Origin: a candidate division KSB1 bacterium | GTDB lineage: Bacteria; Zhuqueibacterota; Zhuqueibacteria; Residuimicrobiales; Krinioviventaceae | Direction of reading: 5' to 3' | Assembly (NCBI GenBank): GCA_034521575.1 | Contig: JAXHMJ010000005.1 | Span: forward strand, 1,922,001-1,986,000 | Length of the DNA: 64,000 bases | Part shown: positions 13,807 to 22,292 of the stretch, one piece after another | Layout: each line of letters opens with the position of its first letter | Position numbering within the stretch: position 1 is the stretch's first letter | The notes under the pieces: generated by a model | Seen by the model: the letters and a program-made list of their open reading frames with translations, nothing else | What the model was told of the DNA's origin: nothing | Database searches by the model: none | Program-made: the position numbers and the translations under genes

Positions 13807-16800
13807 TTATCGCAGCAATATACATTTTTTCGACAGGACCCGGTCACCGGAACGGATCTGGTAAAAATACACACCGCTTCCCACCTGCAGACCGTAATCG
13901 TTGCTGCCGTCCCAGGTGATCTGGTGTTCTCCCGCCTCGATTGTTCGGTTCAGCAACGTCCTGACCTTTTGACCCAGAATATTGTAAATCATCAGCGTGG
14001 CCTGTGCCGTCTCCGGAACCTGAAACCGGATACGGGTCACAGGATTGAACGGATTCGGATAATTTTGATGCAGGCGGAAAGCGGTCGGCTGCGCTTCTTT
14101 TTCATCAACAGCCACGACCACATCTCCGCTGATGCTGCCCACCAGCGTCGTGACGCTGCGGGCCGGCAGCGCCACCGATCCGTTACCGGAGGTGATGCCG
14201 CGGTATTCGAAATTCAGGTGTTCGGCCGTGGTCCAGGTATCATAGGTCTCTGCATGCCGTCCGCCGGTGAGACGAATGCTCAGGGGCTCACTGCCTTTGT
14301 TGATGATCACGATCGTCTGCTGTTTGGTGTCCGGGTGAATGAATCCGGAGGCCAGGATATCATCATGATCATCCACAATGCGCGCCCGGCGGGCGCCCGG
14401 ACGAATGTATTTGTAATAATTTTTTGACGTGTAAAAACTGGCTGTGGGCTCGTTCTTGTCCATGAGCGTGCCTTCAATATTCCAGAGCGTCCACAAACTG
14501 ACATTGCCGTACACCAGGGCCCCGTGAATGGCTCCGGCCAGAGACAGGGCGGAATTCCAATCCTTGTATTCCGGATAGGTTTCGGTCATCCACAATTCTT
14601 TTTCGTACGCACAGGATTGGCTTTGTTGCCACAGATCCTGCCAGCCGGCATAGCTCGGCTGCGCCGCGTTCACGCCGCTCTCACCGTAGCCGTGCGTGGC
14701 AATAATACCCGTAACCCGATCCGCAGTGCTGCTGTTTTTGATCGAGTTGACATATTCCTGCATGGAATAATGCGACTGGGTGAACACCTGCTCCGGCATG
14801 TACAGCTGCGTCGCCAGGCCTTCGCGGGCAAAGCGTGCGCCCACCACCCGCATCAGCCGCGTGTAATGCGTCGGATCAAACACAGCCGAAGCATACGGCT
14901 CGGTGAACGCCGGTTCGTTCTGCGGTCCCACGGCATCTATATGCACACCGGCTTCGTCTCTGAACGACTCGACCGCCGCGACGAGGCTCTCGGCAAATTC
15001 ATCGTAATAATAGGGCTCCAGCACATTGTCGGTGGCTGCGTAATGCGGCGCCGACGCATAGCCATAGGCCACGGACAAATTGCGTTTCATCCACGCCGGC
15101 GGCGACCAGGAGGTCAAAATAAAGGTCTCTACGCCTCTGGCCTGGAGTTCGCGGTAATAATCAAAATCAAAGGCGCTCTTGTCAAAGGCGTTCAGATTCA
15201 GCACATCCGGATCATTGTTGTCATTCACCGGTTCGATCTGATTGCTGATCAAACCGGTACGCACGGCTGATGCGCCCAGATCCTCGGTATACCAGTCAAT
15301 ATAGTTTTGCTGTCCTTCAAACTGAAACGTGCCAAATCCACGAATTTCCTGAAACAGCGTATCGCGAAGAATCTTGATACTGACATGTGACTGGTCGTTG
15401 ATCACGTTCACGTCAACCCGGCGGGTTCGGCTTCGCGCGCCCTCTGCGGAAACTTTTAAAATAATTTGCACATAACCGGTCTGATCCGGAGCCGGCGTAA
15501 CGGTCATCAGAACACTGTCGCCCTGCAACGGACTGAGCTCCGGATGCATGATGATTGATGTATCCGTGCTCATTGCGGTGATCTCCGGTTCAACTCCCTG
15601 CACATTGCTGGTAATGCCGGTCAGCGTCAGCGTGTGTGCACCGCTGTTTTGGTAGAACACCTGATCCGGCACCGGATCCAGTCCGCAGGCGGGCTCGATT
15701 TCGGGAACCAGACTGTCCGGCACCGCGCTGCCGAGGCGCAGATTGGCAATGTATACGGTACCGTTGTCGTGCGGAAACGGCCAGGTGAATTCGCTGGCGT
15801 AATTGAGCAACACTTTTTGAATCCGGCGCACATCGATGGGTTGACCTTCGGCATTGTTCATACCGCCTTTGCCGCGGAAATCCATCAACACGGTTTGCCA
15901 TTGCTGTTCATAGACACGCTTGCGCTGATCGTGCGCCGCATCCACATTGCGGTCCAAATCCGAATCCCAGCCGTCGTCGTAAAAATAACAGTGCGTCAGT
16001 CCCTGACCCAGACCGGCGCCGTCAATATGAAAATCACCGCCCTCAAAATAGATATCATAACTCAGATAGCGGTGTTCATTCACGTTCAGGTCCGGCGTAA
16101 AATAAATCGTGCCCGTCCAGCACGGCTTGTTCTTGAGTTGAATTTTAAGCACATTGTCTTTGCCGTGAAACGAACCGATTTCCGGCACCTGGGTGTTGGG
16201 CACGTCATCCACGCCCCAGTTCTGCAGATCGGTCATGCGCGCGGCATGGCCGGTGAGCGGCAGGGTGCCGACCTGAATCTCAAAAGAGATCACGGTCGAT
16301 GCATCGCCGTTGTTAAACCCGGCGCCCCCGTCATCATTCAAAGTCAGTGTAATTTCAGTGGTTCCGGAACTCGAGGGCGTATACATCAGCTTAGCCTGAT
16401 CTGACCCCTGAGTGTAAACGAGATTCAGAAAAGCCTGTGATATCACAGAGTCGACAGAACTCTGCGCCTGAATATCCAGCGTCTGTGTACCGTCATCACC
16501 GTCGTTGATTCCCGTCAGGATCAGGCTCTGTTGACCATGTTCCAGATACACATACTGATCCGGTACAAAATCGATCTGTGGTTGATGGTTGATCTGCTCC
16601 CAGGAACGCACATCAAACGAGGTTTCACAGGTATTCTGTTGAGCGTATTGATCATTCAGATGCAGAGTCACCGTGATACCGGAATCCGCGGCCAGCGTCT
16701 TGAATCCCAGCATGGCCTGTGTATCGCCCGGGTTATAATTTAGATCAAACAGACTGTCGGGCAGTGCGGCCTGATTGCTGCTGGTCACATGAATCAGTAC

Positions 16801-17688
16801 GGGTTGTTCCACAGCGGGATTGCCGTCGGATATGCCGGTGAGCCGGATCAGCGTCGTGTCCCCGGCCATAACCTGCTGATCCGCCACAGCGTCCAGTATC
16901 GGCGGCTGATTGCCGTTGATGGTGACCGGCACCCGGATGGTATTATCCGTGTAATCTTTAGCCCCGAACGCAGTCAGGATCAGCGTGTCCGTTGCCACTG
17001 TATCAGCAGCATCAAAAGACACTTGGGCAACCCGGGATGTTACCTCTGAGACCTGAAGATTCTCGAGCAGTCCCTGCACCGAAACTATGCCCACAGAATC
17101 AGCGTTGGTCAAATCCACCGCCTCGAAACGGTTGCCGGTCGTACCGGTAAATACCGTCAGAGCGCCCATCGCGCCTATGCCCGCCAGTTTGGCGGCATCC
17201 TCGCCGGCGGTGAGCTCATCCAGGTACAGTTCGGCCTGCAATGCATCATGGGTGTTGCCGTTCGGGGCGAGAATTAATTTGCTAATGCGCGTCTTGTCCA
17301 CTTTCCGGTCCGCGGAAAAATCAAACGGCAGCGTCACCCAGGTGTCTGACGCGTAGACTTTGCGCGAAAACGCCATATTGTTGTCATCCGCGTCCACAAT
17401 GCTCACAGTCAGCAAAAAGGGCGTATCCGCTTTTAGCTTTAGGTTTAAAAAAGGATGCCCGGACAAGTCCAGCGTATCCCCGAGTGTATAGGTGACCCCC
17501 TGCCAGCGCGCACTGAACTGCTTGCGCACATGCACATTCAAAACTCCGTCATTTTGATCAAACCCGAATGTCGGCGGCCCTGTAAACCTCATCTCGCCGT
17601 CAAAAGAATCCGTATAGCCGCTGACCTGCCCCCACAATGTACCGGTCACAAACAGGACAACCGCAATCAACACACACATGCGTCTCAT
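13807..17688 (-). CDS. Multidomain GH30 glycoside hydrolase with T9SS sorting tail
   Basis: A 1293-residue secreted enzyme and first gene of the operon. The start at 17688 follows AAAGGAGAG. Order: signal peptide (1-20); carbohydrate-binding-like jelly roll (about 25-160); Ig/cadherin-like repeats (about 180-470, 'PDQYVYLEHGQQSLILTGI' type); a second binding-like module (about 475-660); another Ig-like module; GH30 barrel plus beta domain (about 760-1190); and the T9SS tail (HQNYPNPFNPVTRI ... GSGVYFYQIR). The acid/base Glu is in GPQNEP (near residue 921) and the nucleophile Glu in WMTETYPEY (near residue 1034). GH30 members cleave beta-1,6-glucan, beta-1,6-galactan, glucuronoxylan or glucosylceramide, and the subfamily was not determined. 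The binding modules and surface anchoring suggest it attacks the polymer first. Confidence 0.9.
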   Translation of the reverse strand: MRRMCVLIAVVLFVTGTLWGQVSGYTDSFDGEMRFTGPPTFGFDQNDGVLNVHVRKQFSARWQGVTYTLGDTLDLSGHPFLNLKLKADTPFLLTVSIVDADDNNMAFSRKVYASDTWVTLPFDFSADRKVDKTRISKLILAPNGNTHDALQAELYLDELTAGEDAAKLAGIGAMGALTVFTGTTGNRFEAVDLTNADSVGIVSVQGLLENLQVSEVTSRVAQVSFDAADTVATDTLILTAFGAKDYTDNTIRVPVTINGNQPPILDAVADQQVMAGDTTLIRLTGISDGNPAVEQPVLIHVTSSNQAALPDSLFDLNYNPGDTQAMLGFKTLAADSGITVTLHLNDQYAQQNTCETSFDVRSWEQINHQPQIDFVPDQYVYLEHGQQSLILTGINDGDDGTQTLDIQAQSSVDSVISQAFLNLVYTQGSDQAKLMYTPSSSGTTEITLTLNDDGGAGFNNGDASTVISFEIQVGTLPLTGHAARMTDLQNWGVDDVPNTQVPEIGSFHGKDNVLKIQLKNKPCWTGTIYFTPDLNVNEHRYLSYDIYFEGGDFHIDGAGLGQGLTHCYFYDDGWDSDLDRNVDAAHDQRKRVYEQQWQTVLMDFRGKGGMNNAEGQPIDVRRIQKVLLNYASEFTWPFPHDNGTVYIANLRLGSAVPDSLVPEIEPACGLDPVPDQVFYQNSGAHTLTLTGITSNVQGVEPEITAMSTDTSIIMHPELSPLQGDSVLMTVTPAPDQTGYVQIILKVSAEGARSRTRRVDVNVINDQSHVSIKILRDTLFQEIRGFGTFQFEGQQNYIDWYTEDLGASAVRTGLISNQIEPVNDNNDPDVLNLNAFDKSAFDFDYYRELQARGVETFILTSWSPPAWMKRNLSVAYGYASAPHYAATDNVLEPYYYDEFAESLVAAVESFRDEAGVHIDAVGPQNEPAFTEPYASAVFDPTHYTRLMRVVGARFAREGLATQLYMPEQVFTQSHYSMQEYVNSIKNSSTADRVTGIIATHGYGESGVNAAQPSYAGWQDLWQQSQSCAYEKELWMTETYPEYKDWNSALSLAGAIHGALVYGNVSLWTLWNIEGTLMDKNEPTASFYTSKNYYKYIRPGARRARIVDDHDDILASGFIHPDTKQQTIVIINKGSEPLSIRLTGGRHAETYDTWTTAEHLNFEYRGITSGNGSVALPARSVTTLVGSISGDVVVAVDEKEAQPTAFRLHQNYPNPFNPVTRIRFQVPETAQATLMIYNILGQKVRTLLNRTIEAGEHQITWDGSNDYGLQVGSGVYFYQIRSGDRVLSKKCILLR

Positions 17689-17709
17689 AACATTCTCTCT
17701 CCTTTATGC

Positions 17710-17757
17710 AGACTGTTATATACCAGTCTAATATAAGAGAATATTGTAAAATATCAA
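17710..17757 (-). promoter_or_regulatory. Promoter and dyad operator of the degradation operon
   Basis: On the minus strand TTGATA (17752-17757), a 16-base spacer and TATATT (17730-17735) form a good sigma-70-like promoter. Immediately downstream an exact dyad, AGACTG-8 bases-CAGTCT (17710-17729), covers the expected transcription start, where a repressor would block initiation. The GH30 ribosome-binding site follows within 20 bases. Assignment as an operator is inference from symmetry and position. Confidence 0.5.
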
Positions 17758-17930
17758 GATTTTTCACAGGGAATAAAGATTGTTTACAGAAAATATCAGT
17801 TCTATCACATTTTGAGCGGGTAAATAGTAAACGCAGAAGCATAGAAAAGCATAATTTGTGCATGAAAGACAGGGCGATCGAAAGCGTCCGCTAAAGAAAA
17901 AGCTTTGTTCGCTTGGCGGTCAGTGAATCA
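17758..17930. other. Intergenic, no gene seen
   Basis: AT-rich spacer between the operon promoter and the remnant gene to its right. Short open frames here have no ribosome-binding site or recognisable content. Confidence 0.4.
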
Positions 17931-18570
17931 TTATCCATTGGCACATCCTTTTATGTTTTGCACGGATTTCAGCATGTGATCGATGAGAGCCGTCGCTTTG
18001 TACATAAACTCATCATAACGATCCGGCTGTTTGCGGTTCAGATAAAACAACAGCAATCCGGTGATGACCGGGTTCAACGGTTCTGTTTAACAAGGTGGAT
18101 ACTTTGCGACCCTGAATGTCATATATATCAATGACCACATGATCCGATACCGGGATGTTACAAGTGATACGAGTCTCGGGATTGAAGGGATTGGGATAGT
18201 TTTGACTCAATGCAAAGCATAATGGAATTGTTTTATTGTTAATCGTCGTGTCCTTTGACCCATATTTACCAATCTTGGCATTTCCGTATAGGTCTGAGGC
18301 TCACTTTCATAAGGATTCCAGGTTACAGTACCCTGAAAACGAGCATTCCATTCATGAACGTGCAATTCTCAAAACAGTTACCTGTGCCGTTCACCACATG
18401 GGCGTTCCAGGTGCCGCCATTAAAGACACAGGACTCAAACGAGTTGTTATTGCAAGATCGCCCCGGATATCCACCCGGGGCGTCAACTGGATTGGGACAT
18501 CCGTCCCGCTGGCGGCAAAAACACCCTGTACCCTCACCGGATCCCAGCACGCTTGACAGAGCACTGAAAC
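17931..18570 (-). pseudogene. Remnant of a secreted beta-helix protein with T9SS tail
   Basis: Fragments in all three minus frames line up as the C-terminal part of one secreted protein. First comes a beta-helix-like stretch (SFESCVFNGGTWNAHVVNG, then GNCFENCTFMNG). A linker (VTWNPYESEPQTYTEMPRL) follows, and then a T9SS tail (LSQNYPNPFNPETRI ... GRKVSTLLNRTVEPGHHRI). At least three frame changes separate these pieces, the last part of the tail is not recognisable, and no start is found. The final open stretch ends at 17931. Right-handed beta-helix proteins of this kind are often polysaccharide lyases or adhesins. The location beside the degradation operon and the IS element suggests a lost substrate-specific enzyme. 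Confidence 0.6.
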
Positions 18571-18629
18571 CACAATTCAGAAATGAGCGACAGGCTCTTC
18601 ACACGGCCTTGAACATGAAATCCGGAGAA

Positions 18630-18660
18630 AGGCTGTCCTGCCGGCACCCGGGGACAGCCT
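18630..18660 (-). terminator. Hairpin terminator after the nucleotidyltransferase gene
   Basis: The nine-base arms AGGCTGTCC (18630-18638) and GGACAGCCT (18652-18660) pair perfectly around a GC-rich loop. On the minus strand the hairpin is followed by TTTCT. It overlaps the stop codon (18659-18661) that the nucleotidyltransferase gene would use if the IS were absent. Confidence 0.5.
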
Positions 18661-18677
18661 ATTGATACTCAACTTCC

Positions 18678-18682
18678 TTTAA
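18678..18682. repeat. Target-site duplication TTTAA, left copy
   Basis: TTTAA directly precedes the left inverted repeat of the IS. The identical pentamer follows the right inverted repeat at 20400-20404. IS1380-type elements are known to make short AT-rich duplications. Confidence 0.75.
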
Positions 18683-20399
18683 CCTAAATTGAGCGATTTT
18701 AAAACAGAACAAAATAAACTGGCTCAAAAGGGAGCCAGTCATGTCTATTTGTGTAAATTCTATTCTGTTTTCATGTTACAAAAGTCTTTTTACCTGTTTT
18801 TAAAATGAACTATGCCTAAAAACATGAAAAAACTAACATTAGGGCGTATCAATCCTGTGAAATAAAATTTTCTGGAAACATTTTGCTCTATGTCATGAAA
18901 GCTGGTTTTTGTTCGCGAATCGCCTGCCATAAAAGTGGAATTTTTAATGCATCATAAGTAGCTTGGGTGACTTTCAAGATTACCTGTTGACTCGTCGATA
19001 TTATCTTGACAGCAAAATCAATTACAGTCCGGCGAAAAGTGCTGGGATAGCTCGTAACCGGTAACACATCCTGGGTCATATCACGCTTGAAAGCTTCGTA
19101 TAGAAAATGACTCATCAAAAAAATGTAATAAAAGGCTCTGTTCATTCCAAAGCCTTTAAAGGGAAGCTGCTCGCATACGACAAAATCCTTTTGTGAACGA
19201 TGAACAAGTTCACCCTTGCCGCGACTATGATCCAATTCAATGATCTTTTCCGCCTTTAAATAGTCATCGCCAACTGCCTGCACCAGCTTTTCATCACATT
19301 CTTTATTCTGGCCAATGTTTGTATAAATCACATTGTCCGGTCGAGCAAAATCAAAGGTCATCTGGCCATTATCTTCGGTTTCTTGTGATGTGAAAATGCA
19401 TCGCCGAAATGTAGACCACGTGTCAAGCCGGTTACCAAATTCAACAAACGACCACGACATTTGATACAAGTGAAATCGATCAACAGGAACTTCTTTAACA
19501 TATTGTTTAATACCCTTATAGAGCTTTCCGCTGCACGCATAATGAATGCCGAGGCGTTCTTCAAAAAATCTGAAATTCTTATCATCTAAAAAACCGCTGT
19601 CTTTAAGCAGTATGATTGGCACATCAGCATAATGGGTTCGAATCGCTTTGACCAAACGTCCAACAGCTTTTCTCAAATCTGTCCCATGATTGCAGTGCAC
19701 ATTGCCAGGACGGAACAATGCATCCACCACATAAGGCCCCCAGCTGATTTGCAGCGGCTGAAAGCCCTTTTTCTTCTTATAAGTTGGCTTAACGCCTTGA
19801 CGTTTTTGGGCATCGTCATTGTCAAAGACCACCGTATCAGCGAATAATATGATCACTTTGGGCTTTTCAACATGAAGGCGCCAGATAAAAAGCTTGAGCA
19901 AAATAGAACGAAAGAGCCATTGTCCGACAAAACCAAGTCGGCGAAACATTCTCTTTATCTGATGCGATGTCGCCATGTGCCAAGGCTCATTCTCTAGGAG
20001 CGCGGCATAAGCGTCGTCGTTTTTACGTCGATCAAAGCCTAACATGGAACGGTCGGTGCCATCAATGAACCAGCCCACAACTTGTTTAATAAACTGAAAG
20101 CAACTAATGCCCTTGGCCGAACCTTTTAGAGAACCAAGACATTGTTCGAAAAGCTTGAAAAAACCAATGTTTTCGACATATTTGATAAAGAAAAACAGGC
20201 CGCCGCGCCCGCTCATTTTTTCAGTTGTGACCTCGATTTTTGAAATTTTTACTTGCTTTGAATTGGTTTTTTTCTTCATATTATTGTCACCTTTTGGGTG
20301 CGTGGATTGATTTTAGTTGATTTTGTCTTAATTAAAATAATAACAATCCATTATAATCCCAAAAGGTTTTTTATTTTTCGAAGAATCGCTCAGTTTAGG
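18683..20399 (-). mobile_element. Complete IS1380-family insertion sequence, 1717 bp
   Basis: The element is bounded by terminal inverted repeats CCTAAAYTGAGCGATTYT (18683-18700 and the complement of 20382-20399), matching at 16 of 18 positions. A perfect 5-base direct duplication TTTAA flanks it (18678-18682 and 20400-20404). One intact transposase fills most of it. Intact ends, an open transposase and identical duplications indicate a recent insertion. It interrupts the 3' end of the nucleotidyltransferase gene on the same strand. Other copies are likely in the genome, but none is in this window. Confidence 0.88.
18888..20279 (-). CDS. IS1380 family DDE transposase
   Basis: A 463-residue DDE-type transposase that moves the surrounding IS by cut and paste. 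The N-terminus is basic (MKKKTNSKQVKISK). The acidic catalytic positions lie in a typical IS4/IS1380 arrangement: IDGTDRSMLGFDRR, then IILLKDSGFLDDKNF, and the later EKIIELDHSRGKGELVHR with the Y-(2)-R-(3)-E-(6)-K-like region. The length is usual for the family. The start at 20279 lies about 120 bases inside the right end of the element. The downstream 205 bases to the left end are non-coding. No frameshift is seen, so the protein is probably active. Confidence 0.9.
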   Translation of the reverse strand: MKKKTNSKQVKISKIEVTTEKMSGRGGLFFFIKYVENIGFFKLFEQCLGSLKGSAKGISCFQFIKQVVGWFIDGTDRSMLGFDRRKNDDAYAALLENEPWHMATSHQIKRMFRRLGFVGQWLFRSILLKLFIWRLHVEKPKVIILFADTVVFDNDDAQKRQGVKPTYKKKKGFQPLQISWGPYVVDALFRPGNVHCNHGTDLRKAVGRLVKAIRTHYADVPIILLKDSGFLDDKNFRFFEERLGIHYACSGKLYKGIKQYVKEVPVDRFHLYQMSWSFVEFGNRLDTWSTFRRCIFTSQETEDNGQMTFDFARPDNVIYTNIGQNKECDEKLVQAVGDDYLKAEKIIELDHSRGKGELVHRSQKDFVVCEQLPFKGFGMNRAFYYIFLMSHFLYEAFKRDMTQDVLPVTSYPSTFRRTVIDFAVKIISTSQQVILKVTQATYDALKIPLLWQAIREQKPAFMT

Positions 20400-20404
20400 T
20401 TTAA
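20400..20404. repeat. Target-site duplication TTTAA, right copy
   Basis: Identical to the pentamer at 18678-18682. Together they flank the IS1380-type element exactly. Confidence 0.75.
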
Positions 20405-20657
20405 GATATATGGCAAAAGTAAGGCCTGCGTAACAATTTCAACTTTTTGTTAAAGTCTTCAAGGAGATCGGAAAGACGGGCAAAATTATCATAGTTTTTC
20501 TTTTCAGGTTCAAATTCCACAAGAATATCTATATCACTTTCAAAATTTTGCTCATCCCGCACATAGGAACCGAATAGTCCTATCTTTTGCACCCCTAATT
20601 TATATAGTCATAACGGTTTTCCCGAAAGATATCAAATATTTTTGTTTTCGTATTCAT
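20400..20657 (-). pseudogene. Minimal nucleotidyltransferase (MntA-like), interrupted by the IS
   Basis: The protein carries the minimal nucleotidyltransferase signature GS-X10-DxD (GSYVRDEQNFESDID), as in MntA antitoxins that AMPylate HepT toxins. The start is ATG at 20657. Two single-base shifts break it, near 20600-20612 and in the T5 run (plus) at 20444-20448. Repairing them gives ...KLGVQKIGLFGS... and NKKVEIVTQALLLPYI. The gene then runs into the IS at 20400. If the IS and one TTTAA copy are removed, the frame continues across the junction as PYILKEVEYQ and stops at 18659-18661, exactly the ending expected for the family. No HepT partner is recognisable next to it, so the system is orphaned or decayed. 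Confidence 0.75.
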
Positions 20658-20728
20658 CACATATCAATGCACTTTTTTATCATAATATAAATAATTATCA
20701 AAATTCGCAAGACATTTCGCTGCTGTTC

Positions 20729-20977
20729 TCATACGGCCAGGAACTCTACAATCTGCATGCCAAAATACACGCCCAGTCCTCCGGCGGCTATCACCGCAGC
20801 GCTGTATAGGATCAGCATCAGCACATAAACGCGCTCGCTCAATTGCTGCCCCCGGTTCACCGGGTCTTTAATATATCCGTTGCGCACCGCCAGCAGCAGT
20901 TCATTGATACAGACCCCAGCCACAATCAGACAAAACACCGCAGCCAAAATCAATCCGATAAAACTTTTTTTATCCAT
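20729..20977 (-). CDS. Small membrane protein, two TM segments
   Basis: A protein of about 82 residues with two hydrophobic helices (about residues 5-25 and 55-80) and a charged middle segment (NRGQQLSERVYVL). The ATG at 20977 is preferred to an upstream TTG because GAGG lies about 9 bases before it. I do not recognise the family. It follows the 124-residue protein and the CPBP protease gene on the same strand with very short gaps, so the three are probably one transcript. Membrane location is predicted; function is unknown. Confidence 0.55.
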   Translation of the reverse strand: MDKKSFIGLILAAVFCLIVAGVCINELLLAVRNGYIKDPVNRGQQLSERVYVLMLILYSAAVIAAGGLGVYFGMQIVEFLAV

Positions 20978-20989
20978 GGTCAAACGCCT

Positions 20990-21361
20990 CTATGCGGTGA
21001 AACACCGGAACCTGTTCCTATTCAGGCGCGTGAGCCCCGGCATGCGGCTCACGGGTATAGCGGTGCAGATGACTTGATCCATACGCATTTTTTCATCCTG
21101 CACGGATCGGATAAACCGGATGGCCAGATCCTTGCGTCCGGCTTTGGCGTATACATAGACAAGCGCATCAAACAAATAGCGGGCCGTTCCATAACCGTAG
21201 CGGTCCGGTGTGGGAGTAAACCAGACATTCTTGATCGTCAAAGCCTCGGCTTTAGCGAGTTTTGCAAGCTGCAGCGCCTGTCTGTCATCTCCCTTTTTTA
21301 GAAATGCGCGCGCCGCACAAATCCGGGTCTCGTTGCGGTGGATCAGGTTCGTATCGGCCAT
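20990..21361 (-). CDS. Uncharacterised protein with TPR-like helical content
   Basis: About 123 residues, soluble, mostly helical. The stretch CAARAFLKKGDDRQALQLAK, then a long segment ending FDALVYVYAKAGRKDLAIRF, looks like two helix pairs of a tetratricopeptide-like fold. The start is ATG at 21361 (or GTG at 21364), directly after the CPBP stop at 21365, with AAAGGTG upstream, implying translational coupling. The last ~25 residues are rich in Arg and look unlike the rest, so a frameshift near the end is possible. I do not recognise a family. Confidence 0.5.
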   Translation of the reverse strand: MADTNLIHRNETRICAARAFLKKGDDRQALQLAKLAKAEALTIKNVWFTPTPDRYGYGTARYLFDALVYVYAKAGRKDLAIRFIRSVQDEKMRMDQVICTAIPVSRMPGLTRLNRNRFRCFTA

Positions 21362-21364
21362 CAC

Positions 21365-22165
21365 TCACCTTTCGATAGATTCAGGAACAGGCGTATTTTG
21401 ATAGGACAATACGTTCAAAGCAATTGCAAACAGCATCAACGGCAGCAGCGCAATGAGATTATGATCCGGCTGATAAAAAAACATAATCACCGTACCGCCG
21501 GATTGGTGAACCAGCATGGCGGTCAGCAGATTTCGACCGGACCGGTTGTACAGGGAATCGATCACAAACGACACCGACAGCATGGAGAGAAATCCATAAA
21601 GGCTCGGTTCAATACCAAACGCTATATTCATAGGCTGATGCCACAGCCACCACAGCACGCCGACAACCGCACTTCCGGCCAGCGTACCGAACCGGGACTG
21701 CAGACGCGGCAGCGCAAATCCCCGCCATCCAGGTTCTTCCAGCAGCGGACTGGTGAAAAACGCCGTGGCAAAATGAATAAGCATCACCGGAATCACCGCC
21801 CACCCCAAATCGGCAGGACCGTCTTTGATAATCTGAAACGATGCATTCGGCTTTAAAGCGTGAATCGCATTCCCGGCAATACGCAGCAGCGGCAGCGCCA
21901 GCACGCACAGCGCTAAAAGTCCTTTGCCGGCGCTGCGAATACGCAGGGTTGAAAAAATAGTTTTCAGATGATGGGTTCCGCCGATCCGGTCCAAAATCAA
22001 CAACGCCAGCAGCGGTCCGGCCGCCCCCAGCGTCGAGAGCAGAATGGTCAGCGGATTAAACGGCGAGCCGCCGACCACCACCCGGGACATGAGCAGCCAG
22101 AATGTCCAGGAAATCATAAAGGCAAATCCGTAAAAAACCAGCAACCCATACTTTACCTGTTTCAT
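21365..22165 (-). CDS. CPBP family intramembrane metalloprotease
   Basis: Member of the CAAX-protease and bacteriocin-processing (Abi, CPBP) family. These are integral membrane proteases or immunity proteins. The family motifs are present: EEPGWRGF (EExxxR-type, near residue 145) and WHQPMN (HxxxN-type), both in membrane segments, with a third conserved His in LVHQSGG. Seven to eight hydrophobic helices are visible in 266 residues, a usual length. AAAGGGC lies upstream of the ATG at 22165. It leads a three-gene run with two small uncharacterised proteins, which could be substrates or partners, though nothing in the sequence proves this. Confidence 0.85.
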   Translation of the reverse strand: MKQVKYGLLVFYGFAFMISWTFWLLMSRVVVGGSPFNPLTILLSTLGAAGPLLALLILDRIGGTHHLKTIFSTLRIRSAGKGLLALCVLALPLLRIAGNAIHALKPNASFQIIKDGPADLGWAVIPVMLIHFATAFFTSPLLEEPGWRGFALPRLQSRFGTLAGSAVVGVLWWLWHQPMNIAFGIEPSLYGFLSMLSVSFVIDSLYNRSGRNLLTAMLVHQSGGTVIMFFYQPDHNLIALLPLMLFAIALNVLSYQNTPVPESIER

Positions 22166-22292
22166 ATAAGCCCTTTATAAACAGGTGAATATCGATTTTA
22201 TCAATCCGGTTTATCCCTAAACACAGACTTTCAGCCGCCGTCAATTCGCTCTACAAAAATCACTGACATCTTTCTGTCCGGCCTGATTGATG

